A DNA stretch of 64,000 nucleotides from CAIWHR01 sp039931775 (GCA_039931775.1 JBDTRG010000169.1:1-64000), one strand, 5' to 3'. Positions 1-7,876 are shown, counted from the first letter of the stretch. The notes: a model not told the origin generated them from the letters alone. Numbers and translations are program-made.

Positions 1-1
1 G

Positions 2-52
2 CATTCCACCGGCGGCAAACAGCGGCTGGGCACCATGCCTAAACATGGTGAT
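2..52 (+). pseudogene. IS110-family transposase, C-terminal scrap
   Basis: The + strand reads HSTGGKQRLGTMPKHGD, which resembles the conserved C-terminal stretch of IS110/IS116/IS902 transposases (HSxGGKxRLGxxxKxGD). The similarity stops at about base 50, just where a transposase N-terminal fragment begins on the other strand. The piece runs off the left edge of the window, so its full length is unknown. It is probably a rearranged relic. The family assignment rests on motif recall only. Confidence 0.55.
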
Positions 53-320
53 GTCCGTTCTTGCCGCCCTGGCGATACGGCTCGACGAACTCCGCCGCCA
101 TGATGCGTGGGTCGTGACCGAGTTTGCGCAACTCCCGTGCCCAATGCTGCGCTCCCGAGCACGCCTCCATCCCCACCACGCACGCCGGCAGTTGCGCGAA
201 CACTTCCAGCAGCTTCCCCCGGCGCACCGCCTTGCGCAGCACCGCATTCCCACGTTCGTCCACACCGTGCAGAGAAAACACGCTCTTTGCCAAATCCAGA
301 CCGACGGTAGTAATCTTCAT
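39..320 (-). pseudogene. IS110-family transposase, N-terminal fragment (93 codons)
   Basis: The frame starts MKITTVGLDLAK, the typical beginning of the RuvC-like DEDD domain of IS110 transposases. Asp9 and Glu52 (in GMEAC) are candidate catalytic residues. The frame continues to FVEPYRQGGKNG, just before the expected third and fourth acidic residues, and then hits a stop. The central region and the serine-containing C-terminal domain are missing, where an intact protein has about 310-400 residues. A GGAGG sits ahead of the ATG. The fragment cannot be an active recombinase. Confidence 0.8.
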
Positions 321-807
321 GATGCCTCCTCCTCTCAGCGATTGGACATGAACCGATTTCCAATCTGGCACAACCGATGCCGTTCGAGTAGGGGGAGGCC
401 ATTCCATTCGTTCGATCTGGGAAGGATGGAGGACGCGCGACGCCAAAAAGATCGAAGACCGGACGGCGAAGAAGATTGCATTCGTCAACATATTTGACAC
501 CCATTTCGCAAATAAGGTCGCCGATAAAGGACTGGACGAGTGCGACAATCGGCGCGTGTCCGGCGGCCGTCCGCTGGCGACTGTGGCACGCTCCGATCGA
601 CTTGGTCGTCAGGCGTCACCAAAGCCACCAACCAACCATCCTCCTGTCGTCTAGAGGGACGTGACGACCAATGCAATCGAGCTGACGCCCAACGTCGGCT
701 ATCAGCGGCCCGCCGCAGGCAAGTCCGCTTGACAGGTGGGTCGAGCGTCACAAACTTCGCTTTAGTGCATGCGCTACAGTCAGAATCCAGGTTTTTGAGG
801 AGCACTC
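321..807. other. Gene-free stretch: upstream end of the IS110 relic plus spacer
   Basis: No convincing gene is visible on either strand. The half nearest the transposase start corresponds to the non-coding end of an IS110 element. In IS110-group elements that end carries the bridge RNA, but no RNA structure was demonstrated here. Nearer the cupin gene lies a perfect TTGACA at 729-734, though no good -10 box at 16-18 bp follows it. A GAGGAG Shine-Dalgarno precedes the cupin ATG. Confidence 0.4.
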
Positions 808-1134
808 ATGCTAGTGAGCAAGGCAACCAGTCGCGAGTGGACCGCCTCGGACTACCACGGCATCGAGCGCAGTCTCTTCCGCAACAACGACACGGGTGGG
901 CGTACTTCCGTCGTGCGTCTGGCCAAGGGCTCTCGGTTCCCCCGCCACGCCCACCAAGGGACTGAAGAAGTTTTGGTCCTCGCCGGGATCGTGGTTATCG
1001 GCGGTGTCGAACTGGGTCTCGGAGATTATCTATTCACGAACCCTGGCGAGGAGCACGACGTGGTCGCGGTGACCGATGCGACGATCTTTGTTTCGTCGCA
1101 AAAGAGCACACCGATCGTCGAGTCGAATGCGTGA
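808..1134 (+). CDS. Cupin-domain protein (ChrR-like cupin)
   Basis: This 108-residue single-domain protein has a cupin fold. The first motif reads PRHAHQGTEE (His47, His49, Glu53 as likely metal ligands), and the second lies around NPGEEHDV. The pattern is closest to the cupin domain of ChrR-type anti-sigma factors, but the N-terminal zinc-binding anti-sigma domain is absent. A role as a small metal-dependent sensor or enzyme is therefore only inferred. A strong GAGGAG precedes the ATG. It is the first gene of the + strand accessory tract and is followed 18 bases later by another small gene. Confidence 0.75.
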   Translation: MLVSKATSREWTASDYHGIERSLFRNNDTGGRTSVVRLAKGSRFPRHAHQGTEEVLVLAGIVVIGGVELGLGDYLFTNPGEEHDVVAVTDATIFVSSQKSTPIVESNA

Positions 1135-1152
1135 GGTCGTGCGGAGGTGCAG

Positions 1153-1467
1153 ATGATTATCGTCTTTACTAATTTCACTTTGCCAAAGGCGATCACTCTC
1201 GACGAAGCTCGAACCATCTTCCTGAGCACGGCGCCAACGTATCAAGGCGTAAAAGGTTTGTTTCGAAAGCACTACGTGCTCTCCCAAGACGGCGTGACGG
1301 CAGGTGGCGTTTACCTTTGGAATTCGAGGCCGGAGGCGGAAGCAATGTATACGGAATCGTGGCGCTCGTTTGTCCGGAAGAAGTACGGCACGGATCCATC
1401 CGTAACCTACTTCGAATGTCCCGTGGTGGTCGACAACGTGGCTCAGCACGTCCTTACCGACGGGTAG
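1153..1467 (+). CDS. YdhR-type putative monooxygenase (dimeric alpha/beta barrel)
   Basis: This 104-residue protein begins MIIVFTNFTLPK. Its mid-section (TYQGVKGLFRKHYVLS, then GGVYLWNSRPEAEAMY) matches the ABM/YdhR family of small ferredoxin-like dimers, usually annotated as putative monooxygenases. The substrate is unknown. GGAGG lies five bases before the chosen ATG, and an upstream in-frame GTG at 1147 is less likely. It is probably co-transcribed with the preceding cupin gene, because only 18 bases separate stop and start. Confidence 0.75.
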   Translation: MIIVFTNFTLPKAITLDEARTIFLSTAPTYQGVKGLFRKHYVLSQDGVTAGGVYLWNSRPEAEAMYTESWRSFVRKKYGTDPSVTYFECPVVVDNVAQHVLTDG

Positions 1468-1563
1468 GAAAACACCGTCCTGCAGCGTCATGACAACCAA
1501 CCCTTGGGGTTTCGGCGCGGCTGAGGGGACCCGTTAACCTGGTACGTTTGGCAGCGTAAGCAC

Positions 1564-2103
1564 ATGCGTATCCATATCACAGGCGCTTCCGGCACCGGTA
1601 CAACCACGCTTGGTCAGGCTCTTGCCGCGGTGCTGAATCTTGTTCACCTGGATGGAGACGCCTACTATTGGCTTCCGACCCAGCCGCCATTCAAGGTGAA
1701 GCGTCAAGCCGTCGAGCGCCATGCCGCCTTGCGCAGCGACCTCCATAAGATCCCTGATTTGGTTCTATCCGGCTCCATTGTCGGCTGGGGAGCCGACCTG
1801 GAAGACGCTTTCGATCTCGTGGTATTTCTCTACGTGATCGCTGAACTGAGGGTTGAAAGACTGCGCAACCGTGAGATTCAGCGCTGCGGTGTTGCGGACC
1901 CCGAATTTCTCGAATGGGCTCAACAGTACGACGAGGGACCTCGCGAGGGTCGCAGTCTTGCCAAGCACAGCGTTTGGTTAAGTGAACGCGCGTGTCCGGT
2001 GCTCCGACTGGAGGGCGACCTGTCCGTAGCCGAGCGCATTCGCCGGATCTGCCAGGCGCTGCCAAACGCCTCGCTCGGGGCCAGGCCCTCCTTAGGATAC
2101 TAG
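1564..2103 (+). CDS. P-loop kinase-like ATPase (adenylate kinase-like fold)
   Basis: This 179-residue protein starts with a Walker A loop, GASGTGTTT (residues 7-15). Next come LDGDAYYW, typical of small nucleotide or shikimate-like kinases, and a hydrophobic strand DLVVFLYV ending in a basic LID-like region (RVERLRNRE). It belongs to the broad AAA/P-loop family of uncharacterised small-molecule kinases, and its substrate cannot be read from the sequence. A CCGTTAACC string lies about 30 bases upstream of the start and recalls the repeated half-sites further on. Confidence 0.7.
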   Translation: MRIHITGASGTGTTTLGQALAAVLNLVHLDGDAYYWLPTQPPFKVKRQAVERHAALRSDLHKIPDLVLSGSIVGWGADLEDAFDLVVFLYVIAELRVERLRNREIQRCGVADPEFLEWAQQYDEGPREGRSLAKHSVWLSERACPVLRLEGDLSVAERIRRICQALPNASLGARPSLGY

Positions 2104-2108
2104 CCAAC

Positions 2109-2561
2109 GTGCCCGACGAGCGCGACCGCTGTGTCTTCTGTGAGATTGTTGCGGGTCGCGAGGCCGCTAGCGTCGTTTATCGCGATGAACTCGTTTGCGC
2201 CTTCATGGACATTCAGCCGGTCAATGCCGGACACCTTCTGGTGATTCCACTCGTTCATGCTCCCCACGTGTCCGATCTTGGCGCAGCTCTCGGCGGGCGC
2301 ATGTTCAATGTCGCCCAGCGCCTCGCCGCCGCCATTCACAACAGCGGGGTACGTTGTGAGGGCATCAACTTCTTCCTGGCAGACGGGATTGCCGCTGGAC
2401 AAGAGGTCTTCCACGCCCACCTTCATGTCTTTCCGCGGTTTTCCGGCGATGGATTTGGATTGCGGCACCCGCCGGAATACCATTCGTTGCCCGACCGCAT
2501 CACCTTGGATGCAATCGCCAATGCAATCCGAACTGCTCCGGCCAACGCGCCTGTTGCGTAA
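2109..2561 (+). CDS. HIT-family nucleotide hydrolase/transferase
   Basis: This 150-residue protein carries the histidine triad FHAHLHVFPR near its end and an N-terminal zinc-type CVFC pair, the layout of Hint/Ap4A-hydrolase-like HIT proteins. Such enzymes cleave phosphoramidates or dinucleoside polyphosphates. The GTG start was chosen because homology begins at once (DERDRCVFCEI). The longer upstream frame only reads through the end of the preceding kinase gene, which stops six bases earlier, so the two genes are probably translated together. Confidence 0.85.
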   Translation: MPDERDRCVFCEIVAGREAASVVYRDELVCAFMDIQPVNAGHLLVIPLVHAPHVSDLGAALGGRMFNVAQRLAAAIHNSGVRCEGINFFLADGIAAGQEVFHAHLHVFPRFSGDGFGLRHPPEYHSLPDRITLDAIANAIRTAPANAPVA

Positions 2562-2567
2562 ATCGCC

Positions 2568-2632
2568 GCTCAACCGGACGGCCGGCACGCGGCTCGTCGT
2601 TGGTCCCCATCGGCGCGGCCCACCGGTTAGCT
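2568..2632 (+). repeat. attC-like imperfect palindrome (tentative)
   Basis: The stretch opens with GCTCAAC, which fits the integron R'' consensus RYYYAAC. It continues CGGACGGCCGGC and closes with CGGCGCGGCCCACCGGTTAGC, near the R' consensus GTTRRRY. The opening 14 bases recur exactly at 8159. The arms pair only partly, so this is a candidate site and not a proven one. Confidence 0.35.
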
Positions 2633-2661
2633 GGCACGTCAATCGTCACAGGAAGGCACTT

Positions 2662-3120
2662 ATGCCGAACCGTTTCGCGATCGTAATTTCCGCGATCGTG
2701 CTGCTAGGCTGTGCACCGGCGCCGGTTCAGACCCAAGGCGCTTCCGGCATTGAAACTGTTGTGCCGGACATTGCCGCCCAGTTCAGTGCGTGCAACCTCG
2801 ATGCCCTAATAGCGAGCTATTCGCCCGCCGTCGAGTTCGTTTCACCAAGCACTCCGACACCAATCGTCGGGCGCGCCGCGCTTCATGCCCATTTCACCGG
2901 CGCATGTACCGGCAGCGTTCGCGCGATCATGAAAGTGGAAGCTCAGCGCGTCCACGCGCTGTCAAGCGATTCCGCCGTCATCACCGGCACTTATTCATTC
3001 GGCCGCACTGATCGCCCGAATGACAAGGCTTGGCCAGCATATTTCGTAATCACCGTTGCACGCAGCGCAGGCCGATGGTTGGTTGAAACGCAAGCCACCT
3101 TTGCCATTCCCGAGCCATGA
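2662..3120 (+). CDS. SnoaL-like/NTF2-fold lipoprotein
   Basis: This 152-residue protein has an N-terminal hydrophobic segment ending in the lipobox LLGC, so Cys17 is the likely lipidated residue. The rest resembles the DUF4440/SnoaL NTF2-like fold: a helix with FSACNLDALIASYSP, then VEFVSPSTP, then strands ending in GRWLVETQATF. In this family the fold binds small molecules or acts in hydrolysis, but no catalytic residues are recognisable. It is exported and probably membrane-anchored. GGAAGG lies before the start. Confidence 0.7.
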   Translation: MPNRFAIVISAIVLLGCAPAPVQTQGASGIETVVPDIAAQFSACNLDALIASYSPAVEFVSPSTPTPIVGRAALHAHFTGACTGSVRAIMKVEAQRVHALSSDSAVITGTYSFGRTDRPNDKAWPAYFVITVARSAGRWLVETQATFAIPEP

Positions 3121-3199
3121 GAGCCGTTGCCAAAGCCTCGCCAGGCGACGCAACGAGGCATCAGAAGGTCCTATTCAAGCGGTTGGTGCAACCCAAATC

Positions 3200-3682
3200 A
3201 TGACACTGTGTCGACCTCCGGGTATCCGTCCCGCCGTCCAAACCGATGCGGCGGAAGTTGCAGAGGTACTCATCGAGTCACGCCGAGTCTTCATGCCGTT
3301 CGCGCCCAGCGCACATGCGCCTGACGACGTCCGGCGCTGGGTTGCGCGCAAGCTTATCCCCACCGACAGGGTCACCGTAGCGGAAGTCGAAGGGCGAGTC
3401 ATCGCTGTCTTGGCCACTTCGCACGATGGCGCGGTGTCGTGGATCGATCAACTCTGTGTCCTGCCCGGGTATGTTCGCCGCGGCATTGGCACCCGCCTGC
3501 TCGCATCCGCTCACTCGGATCTCCCGCTACCCATTCGCCTCTTCACGTTTCAACCCAATGTCCGCGCAAGGCGCTTCTACGAGAGGCTCGGTTATGAAGC
3601 AATCGAGTTCACGGATGGCAGTGCCAACGAGGAAAGGTGTCCCGATGTATTGTATGAATACCGGTCGATTACTGCCACCTGA
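3200..3682 (+). CDS. GNAT-family N-acetyltransferase
   Basis: This 160-residue protein has the GNAT acetyl-CoA loop in the form LPGYVRRGIGTRLLA, preceded by the strand VSWIDQLCV and followed by FTFQPNVRARRFYERLGY, the usual C-terminal helix. The acceptor is unknown. It is one of several unrelated GNAT genes in this accessory tract. The ATG chosen gives the usual N-terminal strand (GIRPAVQTDA); upstream in-frame codons would add unrelated sequence. Confidence 0.85.
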   Translation: MTLCRPPGIRPAVQTDAAEVAEVLIESRRVFMPFAPSAHAPDDVRRWVARKLIPTDRVTVAEVEGRVIAVLATSHDGAVSWIDQLCVLPGYVRRGIGTRLLASAHSDLPLPIRLFTFQPNVRARRFYERLGYEAIEFTDGSANEERCPDVLYEYRSITAT

Positions 3683-3766
3683 CCCGTCATTCACCCCCGG
3701 CCCGGCGAGTGCGGGGCTTCGCCTTCGCACCTTCCGCGCCGGTCAACCGTCATGGAGGTACCCGCG

Positions 3767-4585
3767 ATGAAACCCCGGAATGCAGATGCAGCGTTCGTGG
3801 ACTCCATTCCACAGATCTACGAGCGTTACCTCGTACCGCTCATCTTCGAGTCCTACGCCGTTGACTTGGCATTGCGCGTAGCGCGGTACGATCCTTCTCG
3901 CGTGCTGGAGATGGCCGCAGGCACGGGTGTGGTCACGCGTCAACTCGCGAAAGTCCTGCCGTTCAGCGCATCGATCGTTGCAACGGACCTGAATCAACCG
4001 ATGCTCGACCACGCATCCACGATAGGCACGACCCGTCCGATCGAGTGGCGGCAGGCCGATGCGATGCAGCTGCCGTTTGCCGATGGTGCCTTCGACGTGG
4101 TCGTCTGCCAGTTCGGCGTCATGTTCTTTCCGGATAAAGTGCAGGCATTCGCCGAGGCGAGGCGCGTACTTCGGCCCGGGGGCGCATTCGTCTTCAATGT
4201 GTGGGATCGGATCGATCAGAACGAGTTCGCCGATACCGTGACCCGGTCGCTCGAAGCCGTCTTTCCGGGAGACCCGCCGCGTTTCATGGCCCGAATTCCG
4301 CACGGCTACCACGAGCCCTCCGTCATCGCCAAAGACCTGGCGCTGGGCAATTTCGCGCGAGCGCCAGAGATCACGACGTTGCCCCAACGAAGTCGTGCGG
4401 AATCCTCGCGCATTGCTGCGTTGGCCTACTGCCAAGGCACTCCACTTCGCAGCGAAATCGAGGCACGCGGCGCTTCGCGTCTGGTCGAAGCCACCGATGC
4501 CGCAACCTTGGCGATGGAACGCCAGTTCGGCTCCGGCAGTGTCGATGGCAAGATTCAAGCGCATGTCGTCATCGTCCAGCGGTAG
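3767..4585 (+). CDS. Class I SAM-dependent methyltransferase (Methyltransf_11)
   Basis: This 272-residue protein has motif I as VLEMAAGTGVVTRQLA, motif II around ATDLNQPMLDHA, ADAMQLPFADGAFDVVVCQFGVMF for motifs II/III, and an EARRVLRPGG loop. All are typical of Rossmann-fold methyltransferases acting on small molecules or quinones. The second Met was chosen because GGAGG sits eight bases before it; an in-frame ATG 15 bases upstream overlaps that site. The substrate is not predictable. Confidence 0.85.
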   Translation: MKPRNADAAFVDSIPQIYERYLVPLIFESYAVDLALRVARYDPSRVLEMAAGTGVVTRQLAKVLPFSASIVATDLNQPMLDHASTIGTTRPIEWRQADAMQLPFADGAFDVVVCQFGVMFFPDKVQAFAEARRVLRPGGAFVFNVWDRIDQNEFADTVTRSLEAVFPGDPPRFMARIPHGYHEPSVIAKDLALGNFARAPEITTLPQRSRAESSRIAALAYCQGTPLRSEIEARGASRLVEATDAATLAMERQFGSGSVDGKIQAHVVIVQR

Positions 4586-4725
4586 CGCATTGCTCGAGCG
4601 CCGGGCTCCCGTACACGTGTTGCCAAACCTCCGAGTAATCTTCAACGACCCGAGATGCAACGTTCGCAGATCAAGCAGCGCGACTTGGCTAAAGCCTCGA
4701 CGGAGACATCAAGATCGGAGGAAAT

Positions 4726-5115
4726 ATGCTTCAGGGCACATGTCACTGTGGATCGGTAAGCTGGCAGTTCAGGGGAATGCCCGAGGGCGCGACCGCATGC
4801 AACTGCACGGTGTGCAGAAGGTACGGTGCCCTATGGATCTATGACTTCGAAAATGAAGGCATCCGTGTTGCCGGGAAAACTACCGCCTACATCCGCGGAA
4901 AGTCGGTCGAGTTTCACTTCTGTCCGAGTTGCGGTTGCGTAGCGTATTGGAGGGCGCAGTCGATAGGCGACGATGGCCGTCGCCGGATGGCTGTGAACTT
5001 GCGATTGACTGAACCCGATCCCGTCGCCAACGTGCCGATCGACCATTTCGACGGATTGGTTTCCTTCGACGATCTGCCCAGAGACGGGCGCTGTGTTTCG
5101 GATCATTGGTTTTGA
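4726..5115 (+). CDS. GFA-family protein (glutathione-dependent formaldehyde-activating enzyme fold)
   Basis: This 129-residue protein has the zinc motifs of the GFA/CENP-V family: GTCHCG (Cys6, Cys8), CNCTVCRR (Cys25, Cys27, Cys30) and FCPSCGC. The family binds two zinc ions and includes the glutathione-formaldehyde adduct enzyme, but most members have no tested activity. A strong GGAGG lies just before the ATG. This intact copy is useful for comparison with the two degraded GFA genes further along (20664 and 33777). Confidence 0.88.
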   Translation: MLQGTCHCGSVSWQFRGMPEGATACNCTVCRRYGALWIYDFENEGIRVAGKTTAYIRGKSVEFHFCPSCGCVAYWRAQSIGDDGRRRMAVNLRLTEPDPVANVPIDHFDGLVSFDDLPRDGRCVSDHWF

Positions 5116-5156
5116 AGGTCCGGACACACAATACCGAAAACAACTGAATCATCACC

Positions 5157-5567
5157 ATGGTCACAACCAAACCTCTGTCGAGCCCGGAAGACGACCCGCG
5201 CGTCAAAGCGGTCTTTGATGACATTCGAGTCACGCGCAAGACCGACTTCGTCAACAACCTCTGGCGAACGCTCGCATTCGATCCGGGGCTCCTTGAGAAC
5301 ACGTGGTCCGAAGTCAAGAGATTGATGGCGACGCCAACGCACCTCGATCCGCTGACGAAGGAGATGATCTACGTCGCGGTATCCATTGCCAACTCCTGCG
5401 GTTACTGCGTTCACTCCCACACGGCGGCTGCGCGCGCCAACGGCATGACGGATGCCCAGCACGCGGAACTTCTGGCGATCGTCTCGTTGGCGGCCAAGAC
5501 AAATCACCTGGCCACGGGTTTGCAAGTCCCGATCGATGATGTATTCGATGCCAGCGCCTCGTCGTAG
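5157..5567 (+). CDS. Carboxymuconolactone decarboxylase/AhpD-family protein
   Basis: This 136-residue protein has the AhpD-type redox motif CGYCVHSH (Cys81, Cys84, His88) in the helix following MIYVAVSIAN. This indicates a thiol-disulfide active site of the peroxidase-partner kind and not a true decarboxylase. It starts 41 bases after the GFA gene. The C-terminus is short and ends in VFDASASS, within the normal range for the family. Confidence 0.85.
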   Translation: MVTTKPLSSPEDDPRVKAVFDDIRVTRKTDFVNNLWRTLAFDPGLLENTWSEVKRLMATPTHLDPLTKEMIYVAVSIANSCGYCVHSHTAAARANGMTDAQHAELLAIVSLAAKTNHLATGLQVPIDDVFDASASS

Positions 5568-5644
5568 CGCTGGCTTGACGGGTTACGCGTGATCCGAAGT
5601 TGGTCGGTCCTGCCCGGAGGCTCGCATCTCGCAGGAGGACCAGT

Positions 5645-5923
5645 GTGTCTCTATTCATGATTGTCGAGAACTTCCGCAATGGCGAGGCGGCACCCGTATA
5701 TCGCCGGTTCAGGGAGCGCGGTCGGATGACGCCCGATGGACTCGTCTATGTGTCGAGTTGGATCGATGAGAACTTGGCGACGTGATTCCAAATCATGGAA
5801 ACCGCCGCTCGGGCGCTTCTGGATGAATGGATGCGAAACTGGAAGGACCTGGTCGAGTTTGAAGTCCATCCGGTCATCACGTCTCAGGAAGCAGCACAAC
5901 GGGTGGCCGCCCTGGCGGTGTGA
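5645..5923 (+). pseudogene. DUF3303-family protein interrupted by an in-frame TGA
   Basis: Reading through one TGA at codon 47 gives a complete 92-residue DUF3303-like protein: SLFMIVENFRNG, RFRERGRMTPDGLVYVSSWID, then FQIMETAARALLDEWM and FEVHPVITSQEAA. The reading frame is intact on both sides. From memory the family has Cys before the Phe-Gln at the TGA position, so the change could be Cys to stop. AGGAGG lies six bases before the GTG start. A nonsense mutation is the simplest reading; selenocysteine is a remote alternative. Confidence 0.65.
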
Positions 5924-6057
5924 TGCGGCCCAACCCGGCGTTCGACACGGCCCCCCACCGGCGGGACTTCGGCCGGACTCGTGGCGCGCGTAAACTGTCA
6001 CGTGAAGTTGTACAGCTACCACAAGCGCCTTGCGTTGCCCTTTCCAGGAGCGGATCC

Positions 6058-6354
6058 ATGGCAGCCTACCTGATCGCTGAGCACATCATTACTGACGCGG
6101 TCAAATTCGAGGAATATCGAACCAAAGTGGCGCCGATAATGGCGAAACATGGAGGCAAGTACTTGACGAAGGGGGGCACTCACAAAATGCCCGAAGGGGG
6201 TCACTGGGCGCCGCAGCGAGTGGTAATCATCGAGTTTCCGGATATGGAGTCCCTCAACGCCTGGTACAAGTCATCGGAATACCAGCCCTTCATTGCCCTG
6301 CGAAAGGCCTGTACCAGCGATCTCGACATGTTGTTCACTCTCGAGGGCGTCTGA
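6058..6354 (+). CDS. DUF1330-family protein
   Basis: This 98-residue protein shows the DUF1330 dimeric alpha/beta barrel pattern: AYLIAEHIITDAVKFEEYR, KHGGKYLTKGG, RVVIIEFPDMESLNAWY and SSEYQPFIALRK. The biochemical function of the family is not established. An AGGAGCGGATCC stretch provides the ribosome-binding site. It appears intact and full length. Confidence 0.85.
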   Translation: MAAYLIAEHIITDAVKFEEYRTKVAPIMAKHGGKYLTKGGTHKMPEGGHWAPQRVVIIEFPDMESLNAWYKSSEYQPFIALRKACTSDLDMLFTLEGV

Positions 6355-6370
6355 CTTTCGTTCCAGGCAG

Positions 6371-6541
6371 CGCATGCTGGCCATCCAGGTCGATCGGACA
6401 CCCGCCAAGTTTCCCTTTCCCAACGCCATGAAGGAGATGTGGACGGTGTTGTACTTCCACGAGGACGGACCATCGCAAACTCGGCTTCGTGTCGTCGGGT
6501 TGGGATTCACGGACGACCTGGACAAGGGGATAAAATGCGGA
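6371..6541 (+). pseudogene. AHSA1/SRPBCC-domain protein, C-terminal fragment
   Basis: The frame reads DRTPAKFPFPNAMKEMWTVL and then GPSQTRLRVVGLGFTDD, the penultimate strands of an AHSA1-type START/SRPBCC domain. The first ~100 residues are missing. The end is cut at TDDLDKGIK, just where the next gene starts, so the family's terminal helix is also lost. No start codon with a binding site precedes it. It is best read as a relic. Confidence 0.65.
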
Positions 6542-6900
6542 AATTCACGTGGCTAGCGGCCGTTGTGCTCACAAGCCTACCGGTCCCATCGACCGCGCAG
6601 TCGGAGGCTATTACTCCGAATCAGATTCAACTAGGCCGGGTCGGGAAGACCTTGTCGGGCCAAGCCACCCCTGGAGCACCCGTCACAATGAAACTCCTGG
6701 CGGACGGCACCGCTCAACTCAGCGCCGGACGCACAAACGACAGTGGCACCTGGCGACTCTCGGACACCGGATACTGCACAACCTGGAAGACCATTCGCGC
6801 CGGCCAGGAACGTTGCTTTTCGGCGAGCAAATCGGGCGATCGAATAACGGTGCTCGATCCGGACGGTTCGGTGAGCGGTTACTTCACCGAGATCAAGTAG
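6535..6900 (+). CDS. Exported DUF995-like small protein
   Basis: This 121-residue protein has a clear signal peptide (MRKFTWLAAVVLTSLPVPSTAQ, cleavage after STA). The mature domain repeats the pattern of DUF995-type periplasmic proteins: SGTWRLSDTGYCTTW, then RAGQERCFSASKSGD and DGSVSGYF. Two Cys (in GYCTTW and ERCFS) probably form a disulfide. Function is unknown. The start codon overlaps the end of the AHSA1 fragment in another frame. Confidence 0.75.
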   Translation: MRKFTWLAAVVLTSLPVPSTAQSEAITPNQIQLGRVGKTLSGQATPGAPVTMKLLADGTAQLSAGRTNDSGTWRLSDTGYCTTWKTIRAGQERCFSASKSGDRITVLDPDGSVSGYFTEIK

Positions 6901-6968
6901 CGCCGGAGGCGGCGGCCGCGCCCACGGTCAGGTTGGCGATGAATGCCTGCAGCGTTCGAGGTTAGCTC

Positions 6969-7238
6969 ATGTGTCGAAATATCAAGCTTCTTTTCAACTT
7001 CGCGCCGCCCGTTTCCGATGACGAGATTCGGTCCGCCTCTTTGCAGTTTGTTCGAAAGGTAAGCGGATTCAACAAACCATCGAATACGAATGAACCGGCA
7101 TTCCAATTGGCCGTTGATGAAATCGCCGCGGCTTCACGCAAGCTCCTGGACTCCCTGCAAACGAATGCCGCCCCGAGGAACCGCGAGGACGAGGCTGCAA
7201 AGGCGCGCACTCGTGCCGCCATCAGGTTTGCGAAATAA
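6969..7238 (+). CDS. DUF2277-family protein
   Basis: This 89-residue protein begins MCRNIKLLFNFAPPVSDDEI and continues LQFVRKVSGFNKPS, the signature of DUF2277, a small conserved bacterial family without known function. The C-terminal half is a helical region (FQLAVDEIAAASRKLLDSL) followed by a basic tail. It is full length for the family. Confidence 0.9.
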   Translation: MCRNIKLLFNFAPPVSDDEIRSASLQFVRKVSGFNKPSNTNEPAFQLAVDEIAAASRKLLDSLQTNAAPRNREDEAAKARTRAAIRFAK

Positions 7239-7590
7239 GCTTCGGAGTCCCTATCCAACGTGACCGGCCCCCGACTTCTCGCCCCACCGTCGCAGTAGTG
7301 CTGCGTAATGGTATCGCCGCGACACTCGACATCATCTATGCCCTGCGTCAGATTTCCCGTTCTGCGCGTCCCGGTGCAGGGCTTCGCCACCGCACCGGAG
7401 CAACGCTTGGGACCCCAGGCGGCAGGGTATTGGGCGAACGGGTACGGCCGATTGACGGGTGCATCATGCGTCAACGCAAAACCTGTACCGAGCGAAAACT
7501 TACCCGTCGGATTCCCTTGCACCCGGACGATCCATTGCAATGTAGCTTTCGCGTCAGGCCGCAACCACCACTCCTTATCGGACGCAACGC
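7239..7590. other. 352-base stretch without a recognised gene
   Basis: No family could be recognised on either strand. A minus-strand frame covering this stretch is open and its translation is less compositionally biased than most antisense frames. It runs on through the DUF2277 gene, however, and has no evident binding site, so it was not called. Confidence 0.3.
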
Positions 7591-7842
7591 ATGGATCACG
7601 AGTCACTAGCCACAGTTATAGGATTCATCGGAGTCGCCTTTCTGTTGGTCGCGTTCCTTCTCAATCTCGTCAAATTCTTAGGGTCTGATGGCTATGTCTA
7701 CACATCGCTCAATGTGATCGGTGCGTCGATGGCGTGCTATTCGTCCTACCTGATCAATTTCATGCCGTTCGTGTTGTTGGAAGCGGTGTGGGCGGTGGTC
7801 GCTGCCGCGGGTCTTGCGCGAGCGCTTGCCAGGGCCGGTTAA
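7591..7842 (+). CDS. CBU_0592-like small membrane protein
   Basis: This 83-residue protein has three hydrophobic segments: IGFIGVAFLLVAFLLNLV, SLNVIGASMACYSSYLI and FVLLEAVWAVVAAAGLA. The layout matches the CBU_0592 family of inner-membrane proteins (IGFIGV..., N-x-x-G..., E-x-x-W). No function is known. Its stop codon lies inside the string GGTTAACC, part of a 13-base repeat shared with the end of the DUF1801 gene. Confidence 0.75.
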   Translation: MDHESLATVIGFIGVAFLLVAFLLNLVKFLGSDGYVYTSLNVIGASMACYSSYLINFMPFVLLEAVWAVVAAAGLARALARAG

Positions 7843-7843
7843 C
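7831..7843 (+). repeat. AGGGCCGGTTAAC repeat, copy 1
   Basis: This 13-base string occurs again exactly at 8681-8693, each time at the end of a small gene. It looks like the R' side (GTTRRRY-like) of an attC site and is close to the reverse complement of the GCTCAACCGG half-sites at 2568 and 8159. Confidence 0.4.
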
Positions 7844-7876
7844 CATGCCCTGACGCCGCGTATCTGCTCCCTGCCG

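Noticed and set aside
6962..7606. 214-codon minus-strand frame opposite DUF2277 and the 7.2-7.6 kb gap
   Set aside because: The DUF2277 gene is certain on the + strand, and no family was recognised in the part lying over the gap.
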